This document shows, piece by piece, positions 52,898 to 60,741 of a DNA stretch of 64,000 bases. Position numbers and translations under genes: made by a program. Each line of letters starts with the position of its first letter. Position 1 is the stretch's first letter. The notes under the pieces were generated by a model that did no database searches, was not told where the DNA came from, and saw nothing but the letters and a program-made list of their open reading frames with translations. The stretch comes from Oryzomonas sp. (GTDB lineage Bacteria; Desulfobacterota; Desulfuromonadia; Geobacterales; Pseudopelobacteraceae): positions 1 through 64,000 of the forward strand of contig JARLHN010000015.1 in assembly GCA_031292255.1 (NCBI GenBank), given 5' to 3'.

Positions 52898-53910
52898 CAA
52901 CCGGTCACGATACAGTACCTTACAGCGCCATGTCGGCCGGGGAGTTGCTGCGAAAACATCCCTACGCGGAGGACTTTTTCACCTCTTTGGGGTTGGCGCT
53001 GCCGCCCGCCGAAGAGTCGGTCGGCGCCTACTTCGGGCGCCTCACGTCCGAGGTCCTGGAGGACCTGGGGGTCGAACGCCGGGAACTGGTTGAACGGTTC
53101 AGCGCCTTTATGGCCCTCGTGGTCTCGCTTCGGGAAAAACGGACCGGGCCGGCCATCGACTCCATCACCATCCAGGGGGGTGTGGACAAGAGTGGCGCTG
53201 CCGAGGAGTTCGTGCTGACCGTCGCTCCGGGCGAGGTGGTTTCCATCGTCGGCCCGACCGGCTCGGGCAAGAGCCGCTTCCTGGCCGATATCGAATGGAT
53301 GGCCCAGGGGGACACCCCCACCCGGCGCCGGGTGCTGATTAACGGCAGCGTGCCCGACCCGTCCCGTCGTTTCTCCCTGGAACACAAGCTGGTGGCCCAA
53401 CTCTCCCAGAACATGAACTTTGTCATGGACCTGAGCGTGGAGGAGTTCATCGCCATGCATGCCGAGAGCCGCATGGTGAATGACGTGGCCGGGATCACGC
53501 GCACCATTATCGAAAAGGCCAATGAACTGGCCGGGGAAGGGTTCTTGCCCCAGACCCCGGTCACGGCCCTGTCCGGCGGCCAGTCACGGGCTCTGATGAT
53601 CGCCGACACATCCTGCCTCAGCACCTCGCCCATCGTGCTCATCGACGAGATCGAAAACGCCGGCATTGACCGGAAGAAGGCGGTGAGGACCCTGGTTGAC
53701 GAGCACAAGATCGTGCTGATGGCCACCCACGACCCGATCCTGGCCCTGATGGGGGACCGGCGCTTGGTATTCAAAAACGGCGGCGTGCGGGCGATCATCG
53801 CCACCACCCCCGCCGAGCGGGCCACCATGGCGGCCTTCGAGGAGTTGGATGCCCGGCTGACCGCTGTCCGCAACGCCCTGCGCAATGGGGAGCGGATCGA
53901 TTGCGTCTGA
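52894..53910 (+). CDS. Soluble ABC ATPase with N-terminal DUF1858-like domain
   Basis: A 338-residue protein. Residues ~12-75 repeat the theme of the first gene (AGELLRKHPYAEDFFTSLGL). The ABC domain follows at ~95-300: Walker A SIVGPTGSGKSRFLAD, Q-loop near VAQLSQNMNF, signature LSGGQSRALM, Walker B IVLIDEIENAGID and the H-switch MATHDP. There is no transmembrane segment and no permease gene in the operon. The complete ATPase site says it hydrolyses ATP, perhaps to drive conformational work on a protein partner. The combination with a binding-protein-like partner and a GTPase is unusual. Confidence 0.85.
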   Translation: MTTGHDTVPYSAMSAGELLRKHPYAEDFFTSLGLALPPAEESVGAYFGRLTSEVLEDLGVERRELVERFSAFMALVVSLREKRTGPAIDSITIQGGVDKSGAAEEFVLTVAPGEVVSIVGPTGSGKSRFLADIEWMAQGDTPTRRRVLINGSVPDPSRRFSLEHKLVAQLSQNMNFVMDLSVEEFIAMHAESRMVNDVAGITRTIIEKANELAGEGFLPQTPVTALSGGQSRALMIADTSCLSTSPIVLIDEIENAGIDRKKAVRTLVDEHKIVLMATHDPILALMGDRRLVFKNGGVRAIIATTPAERATMAAFEELDARLTAVRNALRNGERIDCV

Positions 53911-53970
53911 TCGCCGCTCTGGGGTGGCTGCCCTACAGGGCACACAATCTGCCCCTTAATTAAGCACATG

Positions 53971-53986
53971 TTGCGGATACCTTGCA
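53971..53986 (+). promoter_or_regulatory. Candidate sigma54 promoter 1 upstream of nifH
   Basis: TTGCGG-N5-TTGCA: perfect -12 TTGCA at the right spacing, but -24 has TG instead of the invariant GG. Weak candidate. Confidence 0.3.
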
Positions 53987-54052
53987 GCGGCAGGTTACGT
54001 TGATCGGGAGCAGACAGGCTATTTAAGGGCCTTGAGTCGTGTTTTATCCTGT

Positions 54053-54068
54053 TGGCACGCATTGTGTA
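54053..54068 (+). promoter_or_regulatory. Candidate sigma54 promoter 2 upstream of nifH
   Basis: TTGGCACG with a perfect -24 (TGGCAC), then N5 and GTGTA at -12 where TTGCA is expected (GT for the GC dinucleotide). The predicted start (~54079) falls just before the first leader hairpin. It fits nifH being nitrogen-regulated through sigma54. Confidence 0.42.
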
Positions 54069-54081
54069 TCTCTTATGGACA

Positions 54082-54182
54082 TGACATGCCCGATCATGTC
54101 ACCGAAATTTACACCAACTGATTCCGTGCAACCGGCGCAATGCCCCGCTCTCGCAGATGAGACGCGGGGCGTTTTATTTTTT
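54082..54182 (+). promoter_or_regulatory. nifH leader with two hexaloop hairpins and terminator (attenuator candidate)
   Basis: Hairpin P1 (54082-54101) is a perfect 7-bp stem, TGACATG / CATGTCA, with hexaloop CCCGAT. Hairpin P2 (54142-54170) has GCCCCGC / GCGGGGC, then TCTC / GAGA and hexaloop GCAGAT, and is followed by TTTTATTTTTTG, thus a terminator. Both hexaloops end in GAT. nifH starts 170 bp later, so transcription from the candidate sigma54 site must pass it. ANTAR-type antitermination, which uses tandem hexaloop hairpins, is known for nitrogen genes in Geobacter. The ANTAR loop consensus has A1 and G4; here G4 is met in both loops but A1 in neither. Confidence 0.55.
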
Positions 54183-54342
54183 GAACGAAGAATCATGCCG
54201 GAGAATAATAACGACACTACGTTGTGAGAACTGAACGGAGCATTCAGCTCAAAAGGCCGGGGACACGGTGACGAGTGCTGCAACCGTGGGGCGCCTAGAT
54301 GTGCTACCTCGAAAACAGCTGTAAATCCGCTCAGGTGGATGA

Positions 54343-55218
<876 letters not shown>

Positions 55219-55250
55219 ACTCCAGGCGCTACCGAAAAATTACGTAACAC

Positions 55251-55282
55251 AAAGGCCGCATTCATTTCCGAATGCGGCCTTT
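55251..55282. terminator. Bidirectional terminator between nifH and cowN
   Basis: A 13-bp perfect stem, AAAGGCCGCATTC / GAATGCGGCCTTT, with a 6-nt loop and short A and T tracts on either side. It serves both convergent genes. Confidence 0.9.
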
Positions 55283-55286
55283 TATT

Positions 55287-55595
55287 TCAGCAGCTTTCCT
55301 CTTCGATCTGTTCCAAGAGCTTTAGGGCATTCCGATCGTCGTAGGTCTCGAAGAGTTCCCTGATGTTATTGATATAGGAGTGGATCAGGAGCAGTTCGTC
55401 AATGCAGCGGCCGCTGGTCTTGTCCGGGGTTTCCACGTTGTCCAGCTTGTCCCTGAACCGTTCCCAAAAGAGGTTTGTCCGTTCGGGGTCATCGATGTGC
55501 CGCCGCAGCATCCCCATGAGCACCCTCGCGTTTTCGTCGCCCTTGATCCCGATGAACGATACGTAACGGTCCGGTTTTTCCACAGTCGCCTCCAT
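55287..55595 (-). CDS. cowN: CowN-type protein, sustains N2 fixation in the presence of CO
   Basis: A 102-residue protein: [59 protein letters not shown] and the tail [10 protein letters not shown]. These match the CowN family (DRYVSF-x-GI-x-x-x-x-NA-R, RHI-DP-x-x-SN-FW-x-x-F, LIHS-x-x-x-x-I-x-ELFE, EE-x-C). CowN protects nitrogenase from carbon monoxide inhibition, known from purple bacteria and Gluconacetobacter. It follows an FKBP gene by 17 bp on the same strand, and is convergent to nifH. N-terminus is slightly extended (MEATVEKP). Confidence 0.88.
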   Translation of the reverse strand: MEATVEKPDRYVSFIGIKGDENARVLMGMLRRHIDDPERTNLFWERFRDKLDNVETPDKTSGRCIDELLLIHSYINNIRELFETYDDRNALKLLEQIEEESC

Positions 55596-55612
55596 GAAAC
55601 CTGCCTTTCGGA

Positions 55613-56041
55613 TTATTCAACTCTATCCAGCCGCAGGGCAAAGGTCAGGTCCAGACCGGCCAGGGGGTGGTTGCCGTCCAGCGTCACCTCGGTCTCGGTG
55701 ATCCCGGTGATCTGCATGACCCGTTCAGTCCCACCCGTAAAGGCGATGCTGAGTTTTTGACCAATACTGATCTCTTTTTCAGCGGGGAAATGGGACCGTT
55801 CCACGCGGATGATGTTTTCTTTCAGCCGGGGCCCGTATGCCTCCGCGGCCGGGATGACGATATTGACCGTCTCTCCGACGGCCATGCCGACCACTGCCTG
55901 TTCCAGAGCCGGAAAGACCTGATTCCGGCCGATGGTGAAGGTAAGCGGTTCTTCGTCGGCGGTGCTGTGGAAGATGCGCCCATTGTCGAGTGTCCCGATG
56001 TAGTGGACCGATACAGTGCTGCCCTGTTGTGCATGTGTCAT
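55613..56041 (-). CDS. FKBP-type peptidyl-prolyl isomerase (SlyD-like)
   Basis: A 142-residue SlyD-like protein: [56 protein letters not shown] and the inserted IF chaperone flap (ISIGQKLSI...). It ends [18 protein letters not shown]. The nickel-binding His/Cys tail of E. coli SlyD is missing. The start at 56041, with AAGGAG 8 nt upstream, is better than the long in-frame extension to 56221. It is co-transcribed with cowN. A sigma54-like site 50 bp upstream suggests nitrogen regulation. Confidence 0.92.
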   Translation of the reverse strand: MTHAQQGSTVSVHYIGTLDNGRIFHSTADEEPLTFTIGRNQVFPALEQAVVGMAVGETVNIVIPAAEAYGPRLKENIIRVERSHFPAEKEISIGQKLSIAFTGGTERVMQITGITETEVTLDGNHPLAGLDLTFALRLDRVE

Positions 56042-56090
56042 GTTCCATACTCCTTGCAGGCTATGGTTCACTGCTGTTGCCATGACGGTA

Positions 56091-56106
56091 TGCAACAAGT
56101 CGGCCG
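56091..56106 (-). promoter_or_regulatory. Candidate sigma54 promoter of the FKBP-cowN unit
   Basis: On the minus strand CGGCCG-N5-TTGCA, with the GG-N10-GC spacing met and a perfect -12. The start would be near 56079, giving a ~38-nt leader with the ribosome binding site. Confidence 0.5.
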
Positions 56107-56196
56107 AGATGAGTGTTGAATACGCTTCAGTAAACAACGGGACTTGCGGCAAGGCTGCTGCTGCATAATGGGGCAAATGAGCAGTATCTGACCATT

Positions 56197-56220
56197 CGTT
56201 ATGCAAATATAAATATAACA
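56197..56220. promoter_or_regulatory. ModE-like box 1
   Basis: CGTTATGC-N8-ATATAACA, an imperfect 8-8-8 palindrome close to the E. coli ModE consensus CGTTATAT-N(4-8)-ATATAACG. It lies ~91 bp upstream of the FKBP-cowN sigma54-like site. Confidence 0.5.
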
Positions 56221-56338
56221 TCTGACTTTATTGAGCCATAACCATACAAATATAAAAGATTGTAACCCATGTAACTGTTTGGCACGGGTTATGTAGTTTC
56301 CATGTGTTTTCCCGGACCGTCGCGGTGCCGCAATGCGC

Positions 56339-56366
56339 TTTACATGAGGAACAATCCCTGTATAAT
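56339..56366 (+). promoter_or_regulatory. Sigma70-type promoter upstream of modD
   Basis: TTTACA, 16 bp, TATAAT: near-consensus. Transcription from ~56374 runs into the terminator at 56480-56508 before modD. Confidence 0.6.
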
Positions 56367-56373
56367 TGAGCGG

Positions 56374-56508
56374 CAAAAACCTGGGATTGGCCGTGGGCAG
56401 CCATGCTTGCGCCATCTTCAAGGCATCCGGCGTCATTCTCGGCGTGAATTGAATAGGAAAGGTACGCATGAACACGTGAAGGGGCATCAACGGTACTGCC
56501 CTTTTTTT
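56374..56508 (+). ncRNA. Candidate short leader or small RNA upstream of modD
   Basis: A ~135-nt stretch bounded by a near-consensus promoter and a terminator (AGGGGCA / TGCCCTT stem at 56480-56503, T7). Short repeated blocks (GGCATCCGGCGTC, CTCGGCGTG) suggest structure. I cannot match it to the Moco riboswitch or any other class I know. It could be an attenuator for the mod genes or a stand-alone small RNA. Confidence 0.4.
56480..56508 (+). terminator. Terminator upstream of modD
   Basis: A 7-bp stem, AGGGGCA / TGCCCTT, with a 10-nt loop and seven T, 53 bp before the modD start. Confidence 0.7.
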
Positions 56509-56516
56509 GTGGATTC

Positions 56517-56540
56517 CGTTATATTATCAATGATATATCG
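56517..56540. promoter_or_regulatory. ModE-like box 2
   Basis: CGTTATAT-N8-ATATATCG, very close to the ModE operator consensus. It lies 20 bp upstream of the modD start codon, directly before the ribosome binding site GGAGGAGG, in a position to repress the mod operon when molybdate is ample. Confidence 0.72.
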
Positions 56541-56560
56541 AATGATTGGAGGAGGTTGCC

Positions 56561-57415
56561 ATGCTTGCCTGTCTGCCTGACGGGGAGATCGAACGGTTCA
56601 TCGATGAGGACCTCCCCTATGGTGATCTGACCACCCATCTGCTCGGTATCGGTCATCAGCCGGGCGCCATTACCTTTTCCACCCGTGAGGACACGACCCT
56701 CTGTTGTTGCGAGGAAGCGGGCCGGGTGCTGGAAAAATGCGGTTGCAGTATCTCGATCCTCGTGCCGAGCGGAACGCGCTGTGATCCCGGCACGATTTTT
56801 TTGAACGCCCAGGGAACGGCACAGGCTCTGCACGCCGGCTGGAAGGTTGCCTTGAACCTGCTGGAGTACGCCTCCGGCATAGCCACGCGGACCGCCAGGA
56901 TTGTCCGGGCCGCCAGGGAGGCGAATCCGGGTATCGTTGTGGTTACTACCCGCAAATCCTTTCCCGGCACCAAGAAGGTCGCCATTAAGGCCATCATGGC
57001 CGGCGGTGCCCTGCCTCATCGATTGGGACTGTCGGAAACCGTGCTGGTGTTCAAGCAGCATACCGCCTTTCTTGGCGGTCTGGATGGGTTTCTGAAGGAG
57101 GTAGCCGATCTGCGGGCCAGGGCGCCGGAAAACCGGATCATCGTCGAGGCGGAGAACGCCGAAGAGGCGTTGCGTATAGCCGGGGCAGGGGTGGATGTGG
57201 TCCAGGTGGACAAGCTGGAGCCCGCCGAGTTGCGGCAATTGGCGTCAGATGTCCACACAATGGACCGGGCGGTCAGGATATCCGCGGCAGGTGGCATCAA
57301 CGAGGGAAATGTGGCCCAGTACGCCGCCAGCGGCGTGGACATCATCGTCCTGTCCTCGGTCTACTTCGGCAAGCCTGCGGACATCGGCGTCCGAATCGTT
57401 CCCAGCGTAGCATGA
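56561..57415 (+). CDS. modD: ModD, molybdenum transport-associated NadC-like protein
   Basis: A 284-residue protein of the quinolinate phosphoribosyltransferase superfamily. EDLPYGDLTTHLLG, LLEYASGIATRTARIVRAAR, VVTTRKSFPGTKKVAIKAI, GGALPHRLGLSETVLVFKQH and EAENAEEALRI follow the ModD branch; true NadC differs (TRKT-x-PG-x-R, GG-x-x-NHR). The biochemical role of ModD is unknown. GGAGGAGG is 5 nt before the ATG at 56561. First gene of a modDABC series; modA starts 66 bp later. Confidence 0.92.
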   Translation: MLACLPDGEIERFIDEDLPYGDLTTHLLGIGHQPGAITFSTREDTTLCCCEEAGRVLEKCGCSISILVPSGTRCDPGTIFLNAQGTAQALHAGWKVALNLLEYASGIATRTARIVRAAREANPGIVVVTTRKSFPGTKKVAIKAIMAGGALPHRLGLSETVLVFKQHTAFLGGLDGFLKEVADLRARAPENRIIVEAENAEEALRIAGAGVDVVQVDKLEPAELRQLASDVHTMDRAVRISAAGGINEGNVAQYAASGVDIIVLSSVYFGKPADIGVRIVPSVA

Positions 57416-57480
57416 AGTGGCACCCTGGGGCAGTCCCCTGCGGGAAGAACACACGTTAATCGAGTTAAACGGAGACCATC

Positions 57481-58227
57481 ATGAATCGCGTAATATCCAC
57501 ACTGATTGTCGTTGCGGCTTGTTTACTCCCCATCGCCGCAACGGCTGCCGAGATCAACCTGTTTGTGGCGGCCAGCATGAAAGAGGTGGTCAACGAACTG
57601 GCCGACAGCTATGCGAAGCAGAATAGCGGCATAATCTTCAAGAAAAATTACGGCGCATCCGGCTCCCTGGCCAAACAGATCGAGAACGGCGCCCCGGCGG
57701 ACATCTTCATTTCGGCCAATCTGGAATGGATGGAGTATATGAAGGCCAGGAAACTGGCCGACGACAAGAGCATCGCTACCTTTGCCTACAACTCACTGGT
57801 ATTCGCCGGCCGGCCGGGGGTGAAGGCCGCCGGCATGTCCGACGTGGTCAGGCTGAACAGGATAGCCATCGGCAGCCCCAAGAGCGTGCCGGCCGGGGAA
57901 TACGCCGTCGAGGCCTTCAGGAAGGCGGGGATCGACAAACAACTCGAAAAAAAGCTGGTCATGGCCAAAGACGTGCGGGAATGCCTGTTGTACGCAGATC
58001 GCGGCGAGGTTGACGGCGCGTTTGTCTATAAAACCGATGCGCTGCAGGTTGCCAGGAGCGCCCGAATCCTGTTCACGGTCCCCCAGGAATATTACTCGCG
58101 AGTTACCTATCCCATGGCCTTGACCGTGGCTGGCAGCCGAAAGGCCGTGGCCGCCGGATTCTACCGGTTTCTGGAGTCGGCCGATGCCAAGGCCGTACTT
58201 GCCAGGCACGGTTTCAGCGTGAAATAG
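57481..58227 (+). CDS. modA: Molybdate-binding periplasmic protein
   Basis: A 248-residue binding protein with a signal peptide (VISTLIVVAACLLPIAATAAE). It starts INLFVAASMKEVVNELADSY, with NYGASGSLAKQIENGAPADIFISAN and IGSPKSVPAGEYAVEAF, hallmarks of ModA: the Ser after GAS and in AASM contact molybdate. VDGAFVYKTDA contains the conserved Tyr. It delivers molybdate to ModB. GGAG stands upstream. Genes modB and modC follow. Confidence 0.96.
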   Translation: MNRVISTLIVVAACLLPIAATAAEINLFVAASMKEVVNELADSYAKQNSGIIFKKNYGASGSLAKQIENGAPADIFISANLEWMEYMKARKLADDKSIATFAYNSLVFAGRPGVKAAGMSDVVRLNRIAIGSPKSVPAGEYAVEAFRKAGIDKQLEKKLVMAKDVRECLLYADRGEVDGAFVYKTDALQVARSARILFTVPQEYYSRVTYPMALTVAGSRKAVAAGFYRFLESADAKAVLARHGFSVK

Positions 58228-58235
58228 GGCACGCT

Positions 58236-58922
58236 ATGCCGGCCTTCACCTCAGCCGAATACCTGGCCATCCTGCTGTCGCTCAAGGTGGCGACCGTGGC
58301 GACGCTGGTGTCGCTTCCCTTCGGGTTCGGGGTCGCCTATCTCATGACCTACCGGCAGTTTCGCGGTAAGGTCGCGCTGGATGTGGCGGTCAATCTTCCC
58401 CTGACCCTGCCGCCCGTGGTGATAGGGTATATCCTCCTGTTGCTCCTGGGCCAAGAGGGTTTCATCGGCCAGCATCTGCTGCAGCCGCTCGGCATAAGAT
58501 TGATCTTTACCTGGAAAGCCGCGGTCATTGCCACGGCCGTGGTCGGCTTTCCCCTCATGGTCAGGTCGATCCGCCTGGGCATGGAAGGCGTTGACGAGCG
58601 TCTGATCCAGGTCGCCCGCACCCTGGGCGCCGGGTGGTTCGACACCATCGTGACCGTGATCATCCCTCTTTCGCTGCGCGGGATCGCTGCCGGGTCGGTG
58701 CTCATGTTCGCCCGCGGCCTGGGAGAATTCGGTGCGACCATCGTGGTGGCCGGCAATATCCCCGGCGTAACCCAGACCATCCCCCTGGCGATCTACGAGT
58801 ATGCCAGTTCGCCCGACGGCGACCGCATGGCCCTTGCCCTGTGCCTGGTGTCGGTCCTCATCTCGGTTGTCGTGCTCCTGCTCCACGAATATCTCAATCG
58901 TCGCATCGCCAGGGCTGACTGA
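58236..58922 (+). CDS. modB: Molybdate ABC transporter permease
   Basis: A 228-residue permease with about five helices. It starts TSAEYLAILLSLKVATVATLVSLPFG, then NLPLTLPPVVIGYILLLLLG and the EAA loop EGVDERLIQVARTLGAGWFDTIVTV, which docks ModC. FARGLGEFGATIVVAGNIPG is a ModB hallmark. It lies 8 bp after modA and 1 bp before modC. Confidence 0.96.
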   Translation: MPAFTSAEYLAILLSLKVATVATLVSLPFGFGVAYLMTYRQFRGKVALDVAVNLPLTLPPVVIGYILLLLLGQEGFIGQHLLQPLGIRLIFTWKAAVIATAVVGFPLMVRSIRLGMEGVDERLIQVARTLGAGWFDTIVTVIIPLSLRGIAAGSVLMFARGLGEFGATIVVAGNIPGVTQTIPLAIYEYASSPDGDRMALALCLVSVLISVVVLLLHEYLNRRIARAD

Positions 58923-58923
58923 C

Positions 58924-59979
58924 ATGGAACTGCACGTTGCCCTGCAAAAGAGTTTCGGCGCTTTTTCCCTGGATGTTTCGTTCACGGTACGTGGAGAACG
59001 CATCGGAGTATTCGGACCGTCGGGAAGCGGAAAATCCACGTTGGTAAGCCTGCTCGCCGGATTGCAGCAACCGGACAACGGCATCATCCGGCTGGACGGC
59101 GAACTGCTCTACGATAGCCACGACGCCACCAATATCCCTCCGGAACAGCGCCGTATCGGCATCGTTTTCCAACACCCCTACCTGTTTCCCCACATGAGCG
59201 TCAAGGGAAACCTCCTCTACGGCTACAAACGGAGCGCCCCGGCAAACCGCAGGATCGATTTCGACAGCCTGGTGGCGGTGCTGCAGTTAGACCATCTCCT
59301 ATCACGCGGCGTGCATAACCTTTCGGGCGGGGAGAAACAGCGGGTGGCCATCGGTAGGACGGTCCTTTCCAGCCCCCGCCTGCTGCTCATGGACGAGCCC
59401 CTGTCGGCGCTGGACGACACTCTCAAGTTCCAGATCATCGATTACCTGAAGGCCGCCAGCGAGGCGTTCCGGATCCCCTATCTCTTCATCTCCCACTCGC
59501 TCCTGGAGATGCGCATCATGGCTGACCGGGTACTTGCGGCCAGCGCCGGACGCATCGAGGCCCAGACAACAACGGAGGATCTGGCCCGATCCCGCATGGG
59601 GCTGAGTCCGGTCGGCTATATCAACCTCTTGCAGCTGGCTCACCCGCGCAAGGTTGACGGCATGTCCGCCTACGCCTGGGGCGGGACCGAGCTTCTGATC
59701 TCCGCCGACGGCGACCATCCGGAATCACTGTTCGAACTCTCCTCGAAGGATATCATCCTGATCAAACAGCATCCGGACGCAATTAGCGCCAGAAACCTGC
59801 TCGACTGCACCGTTTCCGGCACCTTCCGGTCCGGCGGCAAGGTTGGGGTTGAGCTTGCCTGCGGTGACGGACGGCTCGTGGCCGAAGTGGTACAGCAGGC
59901 TGCCTGTGAACTGGGCATCGAAATAGGGAGCAGGCTTTTCGCGGCCATAAAGGCTTCGGCTTTTCGGCGGCTTGGCTGA
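58924..59979 (+). CDS. modC: Molybdate ABC transporter ATP-binding protein
   Basis: A 351-residue ATPase. Walker A VFGPSGSGKSTLVSLLAG, Q-loop IGIVFQHPYLFPHMSV, signature LSGGEKQRVAIGR, Walker B LLLMDEPLSALDD and H-loop FISHSLLE. The C-terminal TOBE domain (~290-350) binds oxyanions in related proteins and may give trans-inhibition. It starts 1 bp after the modB stop. Confidence 0.96.
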   Translation: MELHVALQKSFGAFSLDVSFTVRGERIGVFGPSGSGKSTLVSLLAGLQQPDNGIIRLDGELLYDSHDATNIPPEQRRIGIVFQHPYLFPHMSVKGNLLYGYKRSAPANRRIDFDSLVAVLQLDHLLSRGVHNLSGGEKQRVAIGRTVLSSPRLLLMDEPLSALDDTLKFQIIDYLKAASEAFRIPYLFISHSLLEMRIMADRVLAASAGRIEAQTTTEDLARSRMGLSPVGYINLLQLAHPRKVDGMSAYAWGGTELLISADGDHPESLFELSSKDIILIKQHPDAISARNLLDCTVSGTFRSGGKVGVELACGDGRLVAEVVQQAACELGIEIGSRLFAAIKASAFRRLG

Positions 59980-60153
59980 CGTTCCATGGTATTAAATCCC
60001 TGCGCCCGATAAGTAGGGATTGACAGTTACCCTTGTTTTAGGGTAGGTTAACGCCCGCTGAAACATTACGGTTTAGGACGGCAGCTGGCTGCCCGACCGA
60101 GTTGACCCGCAACCCCCGCCAACAACCAAGCCTCAACAAAAAACAATGTCGAT

Positions 60154-60229
60154 GCCACCTTAGCTCAGTTGGTAGAGCAATTGATTCGTAATCAATAGGT
60201 CGCCGGTTCGACTCCGGCAGGTGGCTCCA
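60154..60229 (+). tRNA. tRNA-Thr (CGT)
   Basis: A 76-nt cloverleaf with encoded CCA: acceptor GCCACCT / AGGTGGC, D arm GCTCAGTTGGTAGAGC, anticodon stem ATTGA/TCAAT with loop TTCGTAA (CGT), T arm GCCGGTTCGACTCCGGC. An integrase remnant begins 72 bp downstream. Confidence 0.96.
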
Positions 60230-60262
60230 GTTTTAACTCCATGGTGATACAATACCAACCTG

Positions 60263-60288
60263 AAACCCGCTAGAAATGGCGGTTTTTT
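60263..60288 (+). terminator. Terminator of tRNA-Thr
   Basis: CCGC / GCGG stem extended by AA / TT across a bulge, with TTTTTTG. A short stem, 34 bp after the tRNA. Confidence 0.55.
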
Positions 60289-60300
60289 GTTGTCTGGCGT

Positions 60301-60630
60301 CCAATAAGGATTTTCCGCTATGCCGTCGCCACGGGACGGGCTGAACGTGACCCTGCGGCAGACCTGAAAGGGGCGCTTACGCCGTTGAAGGGGAAGCATC
60401 ACGCGGCAATCACCGACCCGAAAGACGTTGAGCCCTTTCTGATGGCCATAGAGGGGTGTCAAGGCTCTTTCGCCGTGAAGAGTGCTCTACTTACTGCTTG
60501 CCCTCTGGTCTTTGTCCGTCCTGGTGAGTTGCGGCAAGCAGAATGGACAGAGATCGACTTTGACGCGACAGAGTGGAACATCCCCGCTGAACGGATGGGC
60601 TTAAATAGGGACATCCCTATTTATCCATAA
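60301..60630 (+). pseudogene. P4-type integrase (tyrosine recombinase) remnant
   Basis: The frame reads IFRYAVATGRAERDPAADLK, then KGKHHAAITDPKDVEPFL and VFVRPGELRQAEWTEIDFDA, ending AERMGLNRDIPIYP. This matches the central part of P4-like integrases, including the first catalytic Arg in RPGELR. The N-terminal DNA-binding arm and the later H-x-x-R and Tyr residues are missing; the frame stops just after AERM. Located directly behind tRNA-Thr, it marks a former island integration site. Confidence 0.78.
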
Positions 60631-60741
60631 GCAAAATCTGCGTCATCCGAAAATCCCCAACTCGGCAAAATCAGGAAAGAGCACTACCTGCTATAAATGG
60701 TTTGGAAATGGCCAATAAGCTTCTGTGCCATTGGCCGGAGT

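Noticed and set aside
54142-54182. Plain terminator of the preceding ABC operon only
   Set aside because: The ABC gene ends at 53910, and a sigma54-like site and a second hairpin lie between, so an attenuator for nifH is at least as likely.
56374-56508. Moco (molybdenum cofactor) riboswitch
   Set aside because: Position and neighbours fit, but I could not match the conserved core; left as an unclassified leader candidate.
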